A DNA stretch of 64,000 nucleotides from Agromyces sp. Marseille-P2726 (lineage in GTDB: Bacteria > Actinomycetota > Actinomycetes > Actinomycetales > Microbacteriaceae). Location: NCBI RefSeq assembly GCF_902809835.1, contig NZ_CADDWM010000010.1:186001-250000 (forward strand), read 5' to 3'. Of this stretch, positions 40,553 to 49,828 are shown piece after piece. Numbering within the stretch: the stretch's first letter is position 1; each line of letters starts with the position of its first letter. Made by a program: the position numbers and the translations under genes. The notes below the pieces were generated by a model. The model was not told where the DNA came from. It saw only the letters and a list, made by a program, of their open reading frames with translations, and made no database searches.

Positions 40553-42628
40553 ATGGTCACGCACACGAGCACACCCGACTCGGACCGTGCTTCCGCCGGT
40601 GGCGACCGCCGCCGGCCGCCGTTCGATCGCGTGCTCGTGGCGAACCGCGGCGAGATCGCCGTCCGCGTGATCCGCACCCTGAAGCGGCTGGGCATCACGG
40701 CGATCGCCGTCTACTCCGACGCCGATGCCGACGCGCCGCACGTCCTCCTCGCCGACGAGTCCGTGCGGATCGGCCCGTCGCCCGCCGCCGAGAGCTACCT
40801 CGATCCCGCTCGCATCGTCCAGGCGGCCATCGCCACGGGTGCCCAGGCGGTGCACCCGGGCTACGGATTCCTGTCCGAGCACGCGGGCTTCGCTCGCGCC
40901 TGCCGCGAGGCGGAGATCGTCTTCATCGGGCCCGGCGAGAAGGCGCTCGAGGTGATGGGCGACAAGATCCGGGCCAAGACGCACGTCGCGGCATCCGGTG
41001 TTCCCATCGTGCCCGGCATCGCCGACCCGACACTCGACGACGATGCGCTGCTCGTCGCTGCCGACTCGGTCGGATTCCCGCTGCTCGTGAAGCCGTCGGC
41101 CGGTGGCGGGGGCAAGGGCATGCAGGTCGCCCGCGACGCCGACGAGCTGGCTGCAGCGCTCGCCACGGCCCGCCGCGTGGCCAGTGCAGCGTTCGGCGAC
41201 GACACCCTGCTGCTCGAGCGCCTGATCGAGAGACCCCGCCACATCGAGGTGCAGGTGCTCGCGGATTCCCACGGCACGATCGTGCACCTCGGCGAACGCG
41301 AGTGCTCGCTCCAGCGACGACACCAGAAGGTCATCGAGGAGGCGCCGTCACCGCTCCTCGACGAGCAGACGCGGGCACGCATCGGTGCGGCCGCGTGCGA
41401 TGCGGCCCGCAGCGTGGGGTACCTCGGCGCCGGCACCGTCGAGTTCCTGGTCTCGGATGCCGCACCCGACGAGTTCTTCTTCATCGAGATGAACACCCGC
41501 CTCCAGGTCGAACATCCCGTCACCGAGCTCGTGACGGGCGTCGACCTCGTCGAGCAGCAGCTCAGGATCGCCGCGGGCGAGCCGCTCGCCATCGGGCAGG
41601 ACGACGTGCGACTGACCGGGCACGCCATCGAGGCGCGCGTCTACGCCGAGACGCCGCATCGCGGGTTCCTGCCCTCGACCGGGCGCGTCCTCGCCTGGCG
41701 AGCTCCAGGCGGCGAGGGCGTGCGGGTCGACGCCGGCATCACCGAGGGGTTCGAGATCACGGCCCATTACGACCCGATGATCGCCAAGGTGATCACGTTC
41801 GGCGACGACCGCCAGCAGGCCATCGCGCGGCTCGACGCCGCCCTGGCCGACACGGTCGTGCTCGGCGTCGACACCAACCTCGGCTTCCTGCGTCGGCTGC
41901 TCGCCGAGCCCGACGTGCAGGCCGGACACCTCGACACCGGACTCATCGACCGGATGCCCGAGACCGACGCCGGCGGTCCGTCACCCGCGCTCGTCGAGAT
42001 CGCGGCGCGCCGGTTCGCGCGAGACGAGGTCGACCGCGAACCCGGGCGGCGTGCGACGGGTCCGACGGCGTGGCGGTCTGCCACGGGGTGGCGCCCCGGC
42101 TCCCCGCGCGCATACGAGGTCCTGCTCGCTCCCCGCGACCATCCGCACGACGTGCGCGTCGTCGCCGCGGGCGGGGTCGACGGCGAACGCCTCGATGACG
42201 GCGACGTGACGGTCAGGCGTGGCGATGACGGCTCCGTCTGGGCGCACCACGACGGCGAGGCCGCGGCCTTCATCCGCATCGACCGCCGCGCGCACGTCGA
42301 GCGCCGACGCGCGGCAGCCGAACGCGGAGGGCTGTCGGCCGACCCCGAACTGCGCGCACCCATGCCGGGCACGGTCACCGCGGTCTTCGCCGCGGACGGC
42401 GATTCGGTGGAGGCGGGCGACGCCGTCGTCGCCATCGAGGCCATGAAGATGGAGCACCGCATCGTCGCCGCCCTCGACGGCACCGCGCGGCTCGCCGTCG
42501 GCCTGGGCGACCTCGTCTCCCGGGATCAGGCGGTCGCCCGCATCGAGCCGCCCGCCGCGGCATCCGACCCCCAGCTGTCGAACGGCTCCCACGACGCAGC
42601 CGTCACGAACGCACCCCACCAGGAATGA
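40553..42628 (+). CDS. Acyl-CoA carboxylase biotin carboxylase / carrier (alpha) subunit
   Basis: A 691-residue fusion of biotin carboxylase (about residues 24-470; RVLVANRGEIAVRVIRTLKR, KPSAGGGGKGMQVA, FFIEMNTRLQVEHPVTE) and a C-terminal biotin carrier domain with the biotinylated Lys632 in EAMKMEH. It carboxylates biotin with ATP and bicarbonate and delivers CO2 to the carboxyltransferase at 37348. The middle linker (about 480-600) is typical of methylcrotonyl-type alpha subunits. ATG at 40553 follows GAGAGG. It is the first gene of a tight operon with the dehydrogenase, MaoC and CitE genes. Confidence 0.93.
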   Translation: MVTHTSTPDSDRASAGGDRRRPPFDRVLVANRGEIAVRVIRTLKRLGITAIAVYSDADADAPHVLLADESVRIGPSPAAESYLDPARIVQAAIATGAQAVHPGYGFLSEHAGFARACREAEIVFIGPGEKALEVMGDKIRAKTHVAASGVPIVPGIADPTLDDDALLVAADSVGFPLLVKPSAGGGGKGMQVARDADELAAALATARRVASAAFGDDTLLLERLIERPRHIEVQVLADSHGTIVHLGERECSLQRRHQKVIEEAPSPLLDEQTRARIGAAACDAARSVGYLGAGTVEFLVSDAAPDEFFFIEMNTRLQVEHPVTELVTGVDLVEQQLRIAAGEPLAIGQDDVRLTGHAIEARVYAETPHRGFLPSTGRVLAWRAPGGEGVRVDAGITEGFEITAHYDPMIAKVITFGDDRQQAIARLDAALADTVVLGVDTNLGFLRRLLAEPDVQAGHLDTGLIDRMPETDAGGPSPALVEIAARRFARDEVDREPGRRATGPTAWRSATGWRPGSPRAYEVLLAPRDHPHDVRVVAAGGVDGERLDDGDVTVRRGDDGSVWAHHDGEAAAFIRIDRRAHVERRRAAAERGGLSADPELRAPMPGTVTAVFAADGDSVEAGDAVVAIEAMKMEHRIVAALDGTARLAVGLGDLVSRDQAVARIEPPAAASDPQLSNGSHDAAVTNAPHQE

Positions 42629-43797
42629 GGAACGTCATGCACGACCTGAGCGCCGAAGAACAGCAGCTGTACGACATGGTCTGCGAGTTCGCCGACACCG
42701 TCGTGGCTCCCCAGTCGTACGAGGCAGACCGCACCCACACCCTCTCGATGGACGTGGTCGGGCAGATGGGGGAGCTCGGACTCTTCGGACTGCCGTTCCC
42801 CGAGGAGTACGGCGGCCAGGGCGGCGACTACGTGGCCCTGTGCCTCGCGATCGAGGCCCTGGCCCGTGTCGACCAGTCGATCGCGATCACGCTCGAAGCC
42901 GCTGTCGGACTGGGTGCCATGCCGATCTTCCGTCACGGCACCGAGGAGCAGAAGTCCGAGTATCTTCCCGACCTCGTCGCCGGGCGCGCGCTCGCCGGCT
43001 TCGGCCTCACCGAGTCCGAGGCGGGCTCCGACGCGGGCGCCACTCGTACGACCGCGGTGCTCGATGGCGACGAATGGGTCGTCAACGGCTCGAAGCAGTT
43101 CATCACGAACTCGGGTACGCCGATCACCAGGTTCGTCACGGTCACCGCCGTGACCGGCGACGAGCCACGCCCCGACGGTTCGACGTCCAAGGAACTGTCG
43201 ACGATCATCGTGCCGAACGGCACGCCCGGCTACACCATCGGACCGGGCTACGACAAGTCGGGCTGGCGCGCCTCCGACACGCACCCGCTGACGTTCGAGA
43301 ACGTCCGCGTGCCGGCTGCCAACCTGCTCGGGCAGCGCGGCCGAGGCTTCGCCAACTTCCTGCGCACCCTCGACGAGGGCCGCGTCGCGATCGCCGCGCT
43401 CGCGACCGGCGTCGCCCAGGGCTGCCTCGACGAAGCCCTGAACTACGCGAGGAGCCGAAACGTCTTCGGCGTTCCGATCGCCTCGCACCAGTACATCGCG
43501 TTCACCATCGCCCAGATGCAGGCGCGGGTCCACACCGCACGCCTCGCCTGGCGGGACGCGGCCCGACGGCTCGACGCGGGCCTCCCGTTCAAGAAGGAGG
43601 CGGCGATGGCGAAGCTCGTCTCGAGCGACGCGGCGATGGCGAACTCGCGCGACGCCACGCAGATCTTCGGCGGCATGGGCTTCATGAACGAGAGCCTCGT
43701 GGCCAGGCACTACCGTGATTCGAAGATCCTCGAGATCGGCGAGGGCACGAACGAGGTGCAGCTCATGGTCATCGCGCGTGAGCTGGGCATCGGCTAG
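42625..43797 (+). CDS. Acyl-CoA dehydrogenase (short/branched-chain type)
   Basis: A 390-residue FAD-dependent acyl-CoA dehydrogenase. [17 protein letters not shown] binds FAD/substrate, [12 protein letters not shown] and [20 protein letters not shown] are family signatures, and the catalytic base is Glu373 in IGEGTNEVQ. Isovaleryl-CoA dehydrogenases usually have GAGT here and the base elsewhere, so the enzyme is closer to the MCAD/SCAD arrangement, although the context points to a branched substrate. ATG at 42625 overlaps the carboxylase stop; ATG at 42637, with GAGG before it, is a strong alternative. Confidence 0.92.
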   Translation: MRNVMHDLSAEEQQLYDMVCEFADTVVAPQSYEADRTHTLSMDVVGQMGELGLFGLPFPEEYGGQGGDYVALCLAIEALARVDQSIAITLEAAVGLGAMPIFRHGTEEQKSEYLPDLVAGRALAGFGLTESEAGSDAGATRTTAVLDGDEWVVNGSKQFITNSGTPITRFVTVTAVTGDEPRPDGSTSKELSTIIVPNGTPGYTIGPGYDKSGWRASDTHPLTFENVRVPAANLLGQRGRGFANFLRTLDEGRVAIAALATGVAQGCLDEALNYARSRNVFGVPIASHQYIAFTIAQMQARVHTARLAWRDAARRLDAGLPFKKEAAMAKLVSSDAAMANSRDATQIFGGMGFMNESLVARHYRDSKILEIGEGTNEVQLMVIARELGIG

Positions 43798-43810
43798 CGA
43801 GGAGATCGGC

Positions 43811-44332
43811 ATGACGGACGTTCCGATGCGCGAGATCGTGGAGCGGGGGCTCTGGTACGAGGAGTTCGAGGAGGGGGTGCGCTACCTGCACCGTCCCGGC
43901 CGCACGGTGAGCGAAGCCGACAACGTGCTGTTCACCACGCTGACCATGAACCCCCAGCCGCTGCACCTCGACGCCGCATGGTCGGCCGGCCAGCCGTTCG
44001 GTCGGCCGCTCGTGAACTCGCTCTTCACACTGTCGACGCTCGTCGGGCAGTCGGTGAGCCAGCTCACCCGCGGAACCCTCGTCGCCAACCTCGGGTTCGG
44101 CGAGGTCGCGTTCCCGCATCCGGTGTTCGTCGGCGACACGCTGTACGGCGAGAGCGTGGTGGAGTCGAAGCGGGAGTCCGCCTCGCGGCCCGGGCAGGGC
44201 ATCGTCGTCCTGGGCCACACGGCCCGCAACCAGGACGGCGCCATCGTTGCCACGGCGTCGCGCACCATGCTCGTCTGGATGCGCGAGGCGGGGGAGCGGC
44301 AGTCCCGCACCGGCGGTGAGGCGAGCGGATGA
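43811..44332 (+). CDS. MaoC-family dehydratase
   Basis: A 173-residue hot-dog fold protein of the MaoC family: [20 protein letters not shown] at the start, then [13 protein letters not shown], which carries the catalytic Asp/His hydratase dyad region. The homologue in the corresponding mycobacterial cluster lies beside the CitE-type lyase. The likely role is hydration of an unsaturated acyl-CoA such as methylglutaconyl-CoA (inference). The start is preceded by GAGGAGATC; the stop overlaps the next gene by 4 bp. Confidence 0.9.
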   Translation: MTDVPMREIVERGLWYEEFEEGVRYLHRPGRTVSEADNVLFTTLTMNPQPLHLDAAWSAGQPFGRPLVNSLFTLSTLVGQSVSQLTRGTLVANLGFGEVAFPHPVFVGDTLYGESVVESKRESASRPGQGIVVLGHTARNQDGAIVATASRTMLVWMREAGERQSRTGGEASG

Positions 44333-45144
44333 CGCATCCGCCGTTCCGATTCGGCCCCGCGCTGCTCTTCTGCCCGGCCGACCGGCCCGACCGCTTCGAG
44401 AAGGCGGCGGAGCGCGCCGACGCCGTCATCCTCGACCTCGAGGACGCCGTCGCTGCCGACGGGAAGCACGATGCCCGTCTCGCGCTGGTGGGGGCGTCGC
44501 TCGACCCCGAACGAGTGATCGTTCGGCTGAATCCCGCCTCGTCGGACGACTTCGCCCACGACCTCGGGGCGGTCGCCGCCACCGACTACCGGACCGTGAT
44601 GCTCGCCAAGTGCGAGGGCACCGCCGACCTCGTCGGGCTCGAGGACTACGAGGTCATCGCCCTCTGCGAGACGGCGCGCGGCGTGCTCGCCGCACCCGAG
44701 ATCGCCGCCCTCCCGAACGTGTCGGCGCTCATGTGGGGCGCCGAGGACCTGGTGGTCTCGTTGGGCGGCTCGTCGAGCCGCCATCCCGACGGGCGGTATC
44801 GGGATGTCGCGGTCCATGCGCGCTCCCGAGTGCTGCTCGCAGCGGGGGCGCACCGCATCGCCGCCATCGACACGGTGCACCTCGACATCGCCGACCTGCC
44901 GGGCCTGCAGGATGCGGCCGAGGATGCCGCGGCGATGGGATTCGCGGCGACCGCATGCATCCACCCGTCGCAGGTGCCCGTCGTCCGCGACGCATTCCGG
45001 CCGAGCGCCGAACGACTGGAGTGGGCGCGCGCCGTGCTCGCGGAGGCCTCGACCCGACCGGGTGTCTTCGCGTTTCGCGGAGCGATGGTGGACGCGCCGC
45101 TGCTTCGTCAAGCGGAAGCGGTCGTGCGGCGCGCGGGCGGATGA
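44329..45144 (+). CDS. CitE-like CoA ester lyase
   Basis: A 271-residue TIM-barrel protein of the HpcH/citrate-lyase-beta-like family. [40 protein letters not shown] (metal-binding Glu) and [14 protein letters not shown] (metal-binding Asp region) are the active-site blocks. Free-standing CitE-like proteins cleave malyl-, citramalyl- or HMG-type CoA esters. In this operon, cleavage of the hydrated leucine intermediate to acetyl-CoA and acetoacetate is the natural proposal. It overlaps the MaoC gene by ATGA and ends the operon. Confidence 0.9.
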   Translation: MTHPPFRFGPALLFCPADRPDRFEKAAERADAVILDLEDAVAADGKHDARLALVGASLDPERVIVRLNPASSDDFAHDLGAVAATDYRTVMLAKCEGTADLVGLEDYEVIALCETARGVLAAPEIAALPNVSALMWGAEDLVVSLGGSSSRHPDGRYRDVAVHARSRVLLAAGAHRIAAIDTVHLDIADLPGLQDAAEDAAAMGFAATACIHPSQVPVVRDAFRPSAERLEWARAVLAEASTRPGVFAFRGAMVDAPLLRQAEAVVRRAGG

Positions 45145-45156
45145 TGAGGCTCGCGT

Positions 45157-45178
45157 GACCCCTGCTCGGGGGTCTTCT
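45157..45178 (+). terminator. Terminator of the carboxylase-CitE operon
   Basis: A GACCCC/GGGGTC stem with a 6-nt loop followed by TTCT, 12 bp after the CitE stop codon. It is short but well placed. Confidence 0.6.
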
Positions 45179-45205
45179 ACCGCATGACCTCGGCCCCATG
45201 GGGGA

Positions 45206-45222
45206 CAACACCCCGGGTGTTG
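45206..45222. promoter_or_regulatory. Palindrome upstream of the aldo/keto reductase gene
   Basis: CAACACCCCGGGTGTTG is a perfect 7-bp inverted repeat around CCG, about 90 bp before the reductase start. It is a candidate operator; no adjacent regulator is encoded. Confidence 0.4.
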
Positions 45223-45312
45223 CAAACGATTCGGTAACGGTTCACCGTGGCGTTGGGGTACAGGTACCCCGAAGACGTATCGTCGAGTTCCAATCCTGGG
45301 GAGGGGGAGCGC

Positions 45313-46431
45313 GTGGCACGACGGCACAGCTACGGGGCGCATCCGGTGAGCGTCGCGGGGGCGATCGCTGCCGAGACGACCGCGGACGCGAGGGAAACGG
45401 CCGCGGCATCCCCCACCGTCATCGCGACCACGCCCCGCCCGCTCGCGGTCGACGTGCCGACGCTCCGCGTCGAGACCGTCGAGACGAACACGCTCTCGGG
45501 GCCCATCACGGTGCCCGTGCGGCGTCCCCTCGGCGAGACCGGACTGGCGGTGCATCCACTGGCCCTCGGCGGCAGCACCTTCGGCTGGACGCTCGGCTCC
45601 GACGACGCGTTCGCCGTGCTCGACCGCTTCGCGGGCACGGGCGGCGACCTGATCGACACAGCCGACAGCTACGCCGCCGGCCGCAGCGAGTCCATCATCG
45701 GGTCCTGGATGGCGTCACGTCGTTGCCAGGACCGCATGCGCATCATGACGAAGCTCGGACGGCACCCCGACCACCCCGGACTTGCGCCGACCGACATCCG
45801 CGGTGCCGTCGACGACTCGCTCATGCGGCTCCGCACCGACCGGATCGATGTACTCTTCTTCCACGGCGACGACCCGCGCACGCCGCTCGAGGAGAGCCTC
45901 GGAGCGGTGGACGCGCTGATCACCGCCGGCAAGGTGCGGAGCATCGGAGCGGCCGATTTCACCCCCGAGCGACTCATCGAGGCACGGGTGCTCGCCGCGA
46001 ACGGCCTGCCGCGCTTCGAGCTCCTCACGACCCGGTACAACCTGATGGAACGACGCCCGTTCGAGGGAGCGACCGAGCTCGTGGCCCACGCCCAGGGCCT
46101 GGGGGTGCTGCCGTACTTCGCGCTCGCCAACGGATTCCTCGGTGGTCGGGTGCGCCGCCGGTCGGAGGTGCGTCGCGACACCCGTGGCCTGCGAGTGGCA
46201 CGTCACCTCGGGCGCCGTGGTCACCGCGTGCTCACAGCGATCGACGAGATCGCCTTCGCGCGTGGCGTGCAGCCGGCGACCATCGCGCTCGCGTGGCTCC
46301 TCGCCAAGCCCACCGTGGTCGCGCCAGTGGCGAGCGCGACGCGCCCCGATCAGGTCGAGGCCCTCATCGCCGCAGCGTGCGTCGATCTCAACCGGTCCGA
46401 GCTCGTCGAGCTCGATCGCGTGTCGGCCTGA
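45313..46431 (+). CDS. Aldo/keto reductase
   Basis: A 372-residue AKR-superfamily protein with a non-conserved N-terminal extension of about 70 residues. The (beta/alpha)8 barrel starts at RRPLGETGLAVHPLALGGST, DLIDTADSYAAGRSESIIG includes the catalytic Asp and Tyr, and MTKLGRHPD supplies the Lys. FFHGDD occupies the His position, and the NADP-binding end is VAPVASATRPDQVE. The substrate is unknown. GTG at 45313 is favoured by GGGGAGGGGGAG directly upstream; the frame is open to GTG 45247. Confidence 0.87.
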   Translation: MARRHSYGAHPVSVAGAIAAETTADARETAAASPTVIATTPRPLAVDVPTLRVETVETNTLSGPITVPVRRPLGETGLAVHPLALGGSTFGWTLGSDDAFAVLDRFAGTGGDLIDTADSYAAGRSESIIGSWMASRRCQDRMRIMTKLGRHPDHPGLAPTDIRGAVDDSLMRLRTDRIDVLFFHGDDPRTPLEESLGAVDALITAGKVRSIGAADFTPERLIEARVLAANGLPRFELLTTRYNLMERRPFEGATELVAHAQGLGVLPYFALANGFLGGRVRRRSEVRRDTRGLRVARHLGRRGHRVLTAIDEIAFARGVQPATIALAWLLAKPTVVAPVASATRPDQVEALIAAACVDLNRSELVELDRVSA

Positions 46432-46494
46432 CCGGCCGCGGCGGGGCGTCGTGAGCGGCCTCCGTTGGTGCCGCAGTGACGTATGGTGGACGGG

Positions 46495-47880
46495 ATGAAC
46501 GGCGCTGTCGACCTCCCACTCGGCCAGGCCGAACTCTCCTTCAGCGCGGCAGGCGATGCGCGGGTTCGGCGCAGCGTGCTCCCATCCGGCGTTCGGGTCC
46601 TCAGCGAACAGGTCCCGGGCAGTCGCAGCGTCACGGTGGGATTCTGGGTCGCCGTCGGATCGCGTGACGAGCAGCATGCCGAGGCCACGCACCCGGCCAC
46701 CTACGGGTCGACCCACTTCCTCGAGCACCTGCTCTTCAAGGGCACCGAACAGCGCTCGGCGCTCGACATCGCCATCTCGTTCGACGCCGTCGGCGGCGAA
46801 CACAACGCCCTCACCGCGAAGGAGTACACCTGCTACTACGCCAAGGTGCAGGATCGTGACCTGCAGATGGCGGTCGATGTGCTCGCCGACATGTTCACGT
46901 CCTCGGTGCTCGACCCGACGGAGTTCGACAACGAGCGCGGGGTCATCCTCGAGGAGCTCTCGATGGCCAGCGACGATCCGGCGGATGTCGCGAACGAACG
47001 CTTCTTCCAGGCCGTCCTCGGCGAGCACGACCTGGGCAGGCCCATCGGCGGCGACCCCGAGACCATCCGTGCGGCGACCCGCGAGGCGGTCTGGGCGCAC
47101 TACCGCGCGAACTATCGCCCCCAGGACCTGGTGGTCACCGTGGCGGGGGCGGTCGACCACGACGAGCTCGTCGGCGAGCTCGAGCGCTCGCTGACGCGAT
47201 ACGGCTGGGATCTGTCGGCCGAGGCGGCACCCGTCGAGCGTCGCCCCACCACGGCGGCACAGCTTGCGCCGGGGTCGGCACTCACGATCGTGCCGCGCCC
47301 CAACGAGCAGGTCAACCTACTGCTCGGGGTGCCCGGGCTGGTCGCCACCGACGAACGCCGTCCGGCGATGAGCGTGCTCAACGCCATCTTCGGCTCGGGC
47401 ATGTCCTCACGCCTGTTCCAGCAGGTGCGAGAGCGCCGGGGTCTCGCGTACGCGGTCTACTCGTTCGCTCCCGGATACTCCGACGCCGGCCTCTTCGCCA
47501 TGTACGCCGGATGCGCGCCCTCGAAGGCGGGCACCGTCGCCGCGCTGATGCGGACCGAACTGGAGCGTCTCGCCGAGCACGGCGTCACTGCGGACGAACT
47601 CCGTCGTGCAGCCGGCCAGCTCGGTGGCGCGTCGGCGCTCGCGCTCGAGGATTCGGACACGCGGATGACGCGGCTGGGCCGCGCCGAGCTGACGCTCGGC
47701 GAGTTCGCAGATCTCGACGAGGTCCTCCGGCGCATCGCGCTCGTCACGGTCGACGACGTGCAATCGCTCGCGGCCGACCTCGTCTCCCGGCCGTTCTCGC
47801 TGGTCGCGGTGGGCGCGACCGACGAAGCGGCGTTCCGTGGCGCGGTCGAGGATGCCGCGCCTGCCATCGACGTCGCCTGA
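46495..47880 (+). CDS. M16 family zinc peptidase (processing peptidase-like)
   Basis: A 461-residue M16 peptidase. The inverted zinc motif HFLEH is at residues 74-78 and the distal ligand Glu154 lies in VILEELSM, 76 residues on, as expected. The C-terminal inactive half contains SRLFQQVRERRGLAYAVYSF. These enzymes degrade or process peptides; this gene usually follows pnp in related genomes. ATG at 46495 is chosen because TATGGT (46482-46487) ends 7 nt before it and there is no ribosome binding site, which suggests a leaderless message. Confidence 0.93.
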   Translation: MNGAVDLPLGQAELSFSAAGDARVRRSVLPSGVRVLSEQVPGSRSVTVGFWVAVGSRDEQHAEATHPATYGSTHFLEHLLFKGTEQRSALDIAISFDAVGGEHNALTAKEYTCYYAKVQDRDLQMAVDVLADMFTSSVLDPTEFDNERGVILEELSMASDDPADVANERFFQAVLGEHDLGRPIGGDPETIRAATREAVWAHYRANYRPQDLVVTVAGAVDHDELVGELERSLTRYGWDLSAEAAPVERRPTTAAQLAPGSALTIVPRPNEQVNLLLGVPGLVATDERRPAMSVLNAIFGSGMSSRLFQQVRERRGLAYAVYSFAPGYSDAGLFAMYAGCAPSKAGTVAALMRTELERLAEHGVTADELRRAAGQLGGASALALEDSDTRMTRLGRAELTLGEFADLDEVLRRIALVTVDDVQSLAADLVSRPFSLVAVGATDEAAFRGAVEDAAPAIDVA

Positions 47881-47916
47881 CGCGGCGACCCCCAACACAT
47901 CCAGGAGAGCGGAAGC

Positions 47917-48519
47917 GTGCCCCACCACCTGTACCTCGTCCGACACGGCGAGCAGCTCGACGCCGAGCACGGCATGCCCGACGGACCGCTGTCTCCCCGC
48001 GGTCGGCGCCAGGCCGAGCTCCTCGCCGAGCGGCTGGGCGGCATCCCGTTCGACAATGCGTGGCACTCCCCGCTGCAGCGAGCCACCGAGACGGCGGAGA
48101 TCATCGCGGCGAAGATGCCGGCCCTGAACCCCGAGCCGTCGGCCCTGCTCTTCGACTGCATCCCATCAGGCCCCGCTCCCGAGACGCCGAAGGTCTACGA
48201 CGCCTTCTTCGGATCGGTCACGCAGGCCGAGATCGAGGCGGGCAGCGCCCAGATGGCCGATGCCCGCGCCGAGTTCCTCCGCTCCCATCGCGAGGACACG
48301 CACGACCTGCTCATCACCCACAACTTCGTGATCGGATGGTTCGTCCGCGAGGTGCTCGGCGCGCCCGAATGGCGCTGGATGTCGATCAACCAGGCGAACT
48401 GCGGCCTCACCGTGCTCACGCAGAAGACGGGCCGCCCGTGGAGCCTGCTCGCGCACAACGACCTCGCGCACCTGCCGTTCGAGCTGCGCACGGGATTGCC
48501 GGAACCGTACTCGGTCTGA
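47917..48519 (+). CDS. Histidine phosphatase family protein
   Basis: A 200-residue phosphoglycerate-mutase-like phosphatase. The phospho-accepting His is in LYLVRHGEQ near residue 10, Arg/Glu in SPLQRATETAEII, and the second catalytic His in LLITHNFVIGWF. The substrate is unknown. Start GTG at 47917 follows CCAGGAGAGCGGAAGC. It lies 36 bp after the M16 peptidase gene and is probably co-transcribed with it. Confidence 0.9.
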   Translation: MPHHLYLVRHGEQLDAEHGMPDGPLSPRGRRQAELLAERLGGIPFDNAWHSPLQRATETAEIIAAKMPALNPEPSALLFDCIPSGPAPETPKVYDAFFGSVTQAEIEAGSAQMADARAEFLRSHREDTHDLLITHNFVIGWFVREVLGAPEWRWMSINQANCGLTVLTQKTGRPWSLLAHNDLAHLPFELRTGLPEPYSV

Positions 48520-48534
48520 CGTGTCGTCGGCCGA

Positions 48535-49017
48535 TCAACGCGCGACTCGCTTGCCGAACCAGTGCGTGGCGTTCGGATTCGCGTTGTAGGGCTGGATCTC
48601 GACGTACCCGCTCGAACGGTACAGACCGCCCGCGGCTTCGAGGCTCGCGTTCGTGTCGAGCACGAGCTCGTCGGCTCCGAACCCGATCGCACGTCGCTCC
48701 AGCTCGGTCAGCAATGCCCGGCCAGCACCGCGGCCGCGCGATGACGGCGCCAACCAGAGATGCTTCACCTCGAACCTGACGTCGTCGCTGCCGCGCCCCG
48801 ACTCGACACGGCGTACTCCGCCGCAGCCGATCACGGTGCCGTGGTCGTCCTCGACGACGAGGAAGACGCCCGCCGGGGGAGTGAACTGCTCGCTCGTCGG
48901 ATAGGTCGGACGGTAGGTACCCTGCTCGGCGGGGAACCCCGCCGACCGCTCGGCGAAGTACGCGTCGAGCAGCGCCAGCGCCTCGGGGTCCGCCACGTCG
49001 ACCTGTCGGAATCGCAT
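48535..49017 (-). CDS. GNAT-family N-acetyltransferase
   Basis: A 160-residue acetyltransferase with motif A WLAPSSRGRGAGRALLTELE near residue 92 and DTNASLEAAGGLYRSSGYVEI near the end. The substrate is unknown. TAGTGT on the minus strand (49024-49029) ends 6 nt before the ATG, so it is probably leaderless. It is divergent from dapB, with 58 bp between start codons. Confidence 0.87.
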   Translation of the reverse strand: MRFRQVDVADPEALALLDAYFAERSAGFPAEQGTYRPTYPTSEQFTPPAGVFLVVEDDHGTVIGCGGVRRVESGRGSDDVRFEVKHLWLAPSSRGRGAGRALLTELERRAIGFGADELVLDTNASLEAAGGLYRSSGYVEIQPYNANPNATHWFGKRVAR

Positions 49018-49075
49018 GCGTCCACACTAGGGCCGCCGCGACCAGGGTCTCCGCGCGCATTGCTAGGGTGAAGCC

Positions 49076-49828
49076 GTGACGATTCGGGTCGCCGTGGCCG
49101 GGGCCACGGGCAGGATGGGGCGATTGGCGATCGGGCTCATCGAGGCATCCGACGACCTCGAACTGCATGCGGCGCTGGATTCGAGCTCGAGCCTCGACGA
49201 GATGCTCGGGGCCGACGTGGCGTTCGACGTCACCCACCCCGGTGCGAGTCCCGCGATCGTCGAGTTCGCCACGGGCGCGGGCATCCCGATCGTCGTCGGC
49301 ACGTCGGGGTGGTCGAACGATCGCATCGCCGAGATCGCGCAGTTCATGCGCGGCCACGACGACGCCGGTGCCGTGCTGTTCATTCCGAACTTCTCCGTCG
49401 GCAGCGTGCTCGGCACGGCCTTCTCGGTGCTCGCGGCCCGGTTCTTCGACTCCATCGAGGTCATCGAGGCCCATCACGCCGGCAAGGTGGATTCGCCATC
49501 GGGCACGGCCGTGCGCACCGCCGAGCTCATCGGCGAGGCTCGCGGCGACGTGGGCCCCGTCGCCGCCCCGCACGCCGACCAGCGGGCGAGGGGCCAGCTC
49601 GTGTCGGGGGTTCCCGTCCACAGCATGCGGCTCGCCGGTGTGCTCGCCGAGCAGCGGGTCGTGCTCGGCGGCGACGGCGAGACCCTCACGATCGCGCACT
49701 CGACACTCTCGCCGAAGTCGTACGAGCAAGGGATCCTCCTCGCCCTGCGTCGCGCTCCTCACGAGTCGGGTGTCGTCGTCGGGCTCGACGCCCTCCTCGA
49801 CCTCGGCATCCCGGGCACCGGCCGATGA
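49076..49828 (+). CDS. dapB: 4-hydroxy-tetrahydrodipicolinate reductase
   Basis: A 250-residue DapB, second enzyme of the diaminopimelate/lysine branch, reducing the DapA product with NAD(P)H. The nucleotide loop is VAVAGATGRMGRLA at the N-terminus; IEAHHAGKVDSPSGTA carries the catalytic His and Lys; GTSGW and FIPNFSVG line the site. Start GTG at 49076 lies 6 nt after TAGGGT (49064-49069) without a Shine-Dalgarno sequence, consistent with leaderless transcription. The following small gene overlaps by ATGA. dapA is 3.4 kb downstream. Confidence 0.95.
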   Translation: MTIRVAVAGATGRMGRLAIGLIEASDDLELHAALDSSSSLDEMLGADVAFDVTHPGASPAIVEFATGAGIPIVVGTSGWSNDRIAEIAQFMRGHDDAGAVLFIPNFSVGSVLGTAFSVLAARFFDSIEVIEAHHAGKVDSPSGTAVRTAELIGEARGDVGPVAAPHADQRARGQLVSGVPVHSMRLAGVLAEQRVVLGGDGETLTIAHSTLSPKSYEQGILLALRRAPHESGVVVGLDALLDLGIPGTGR

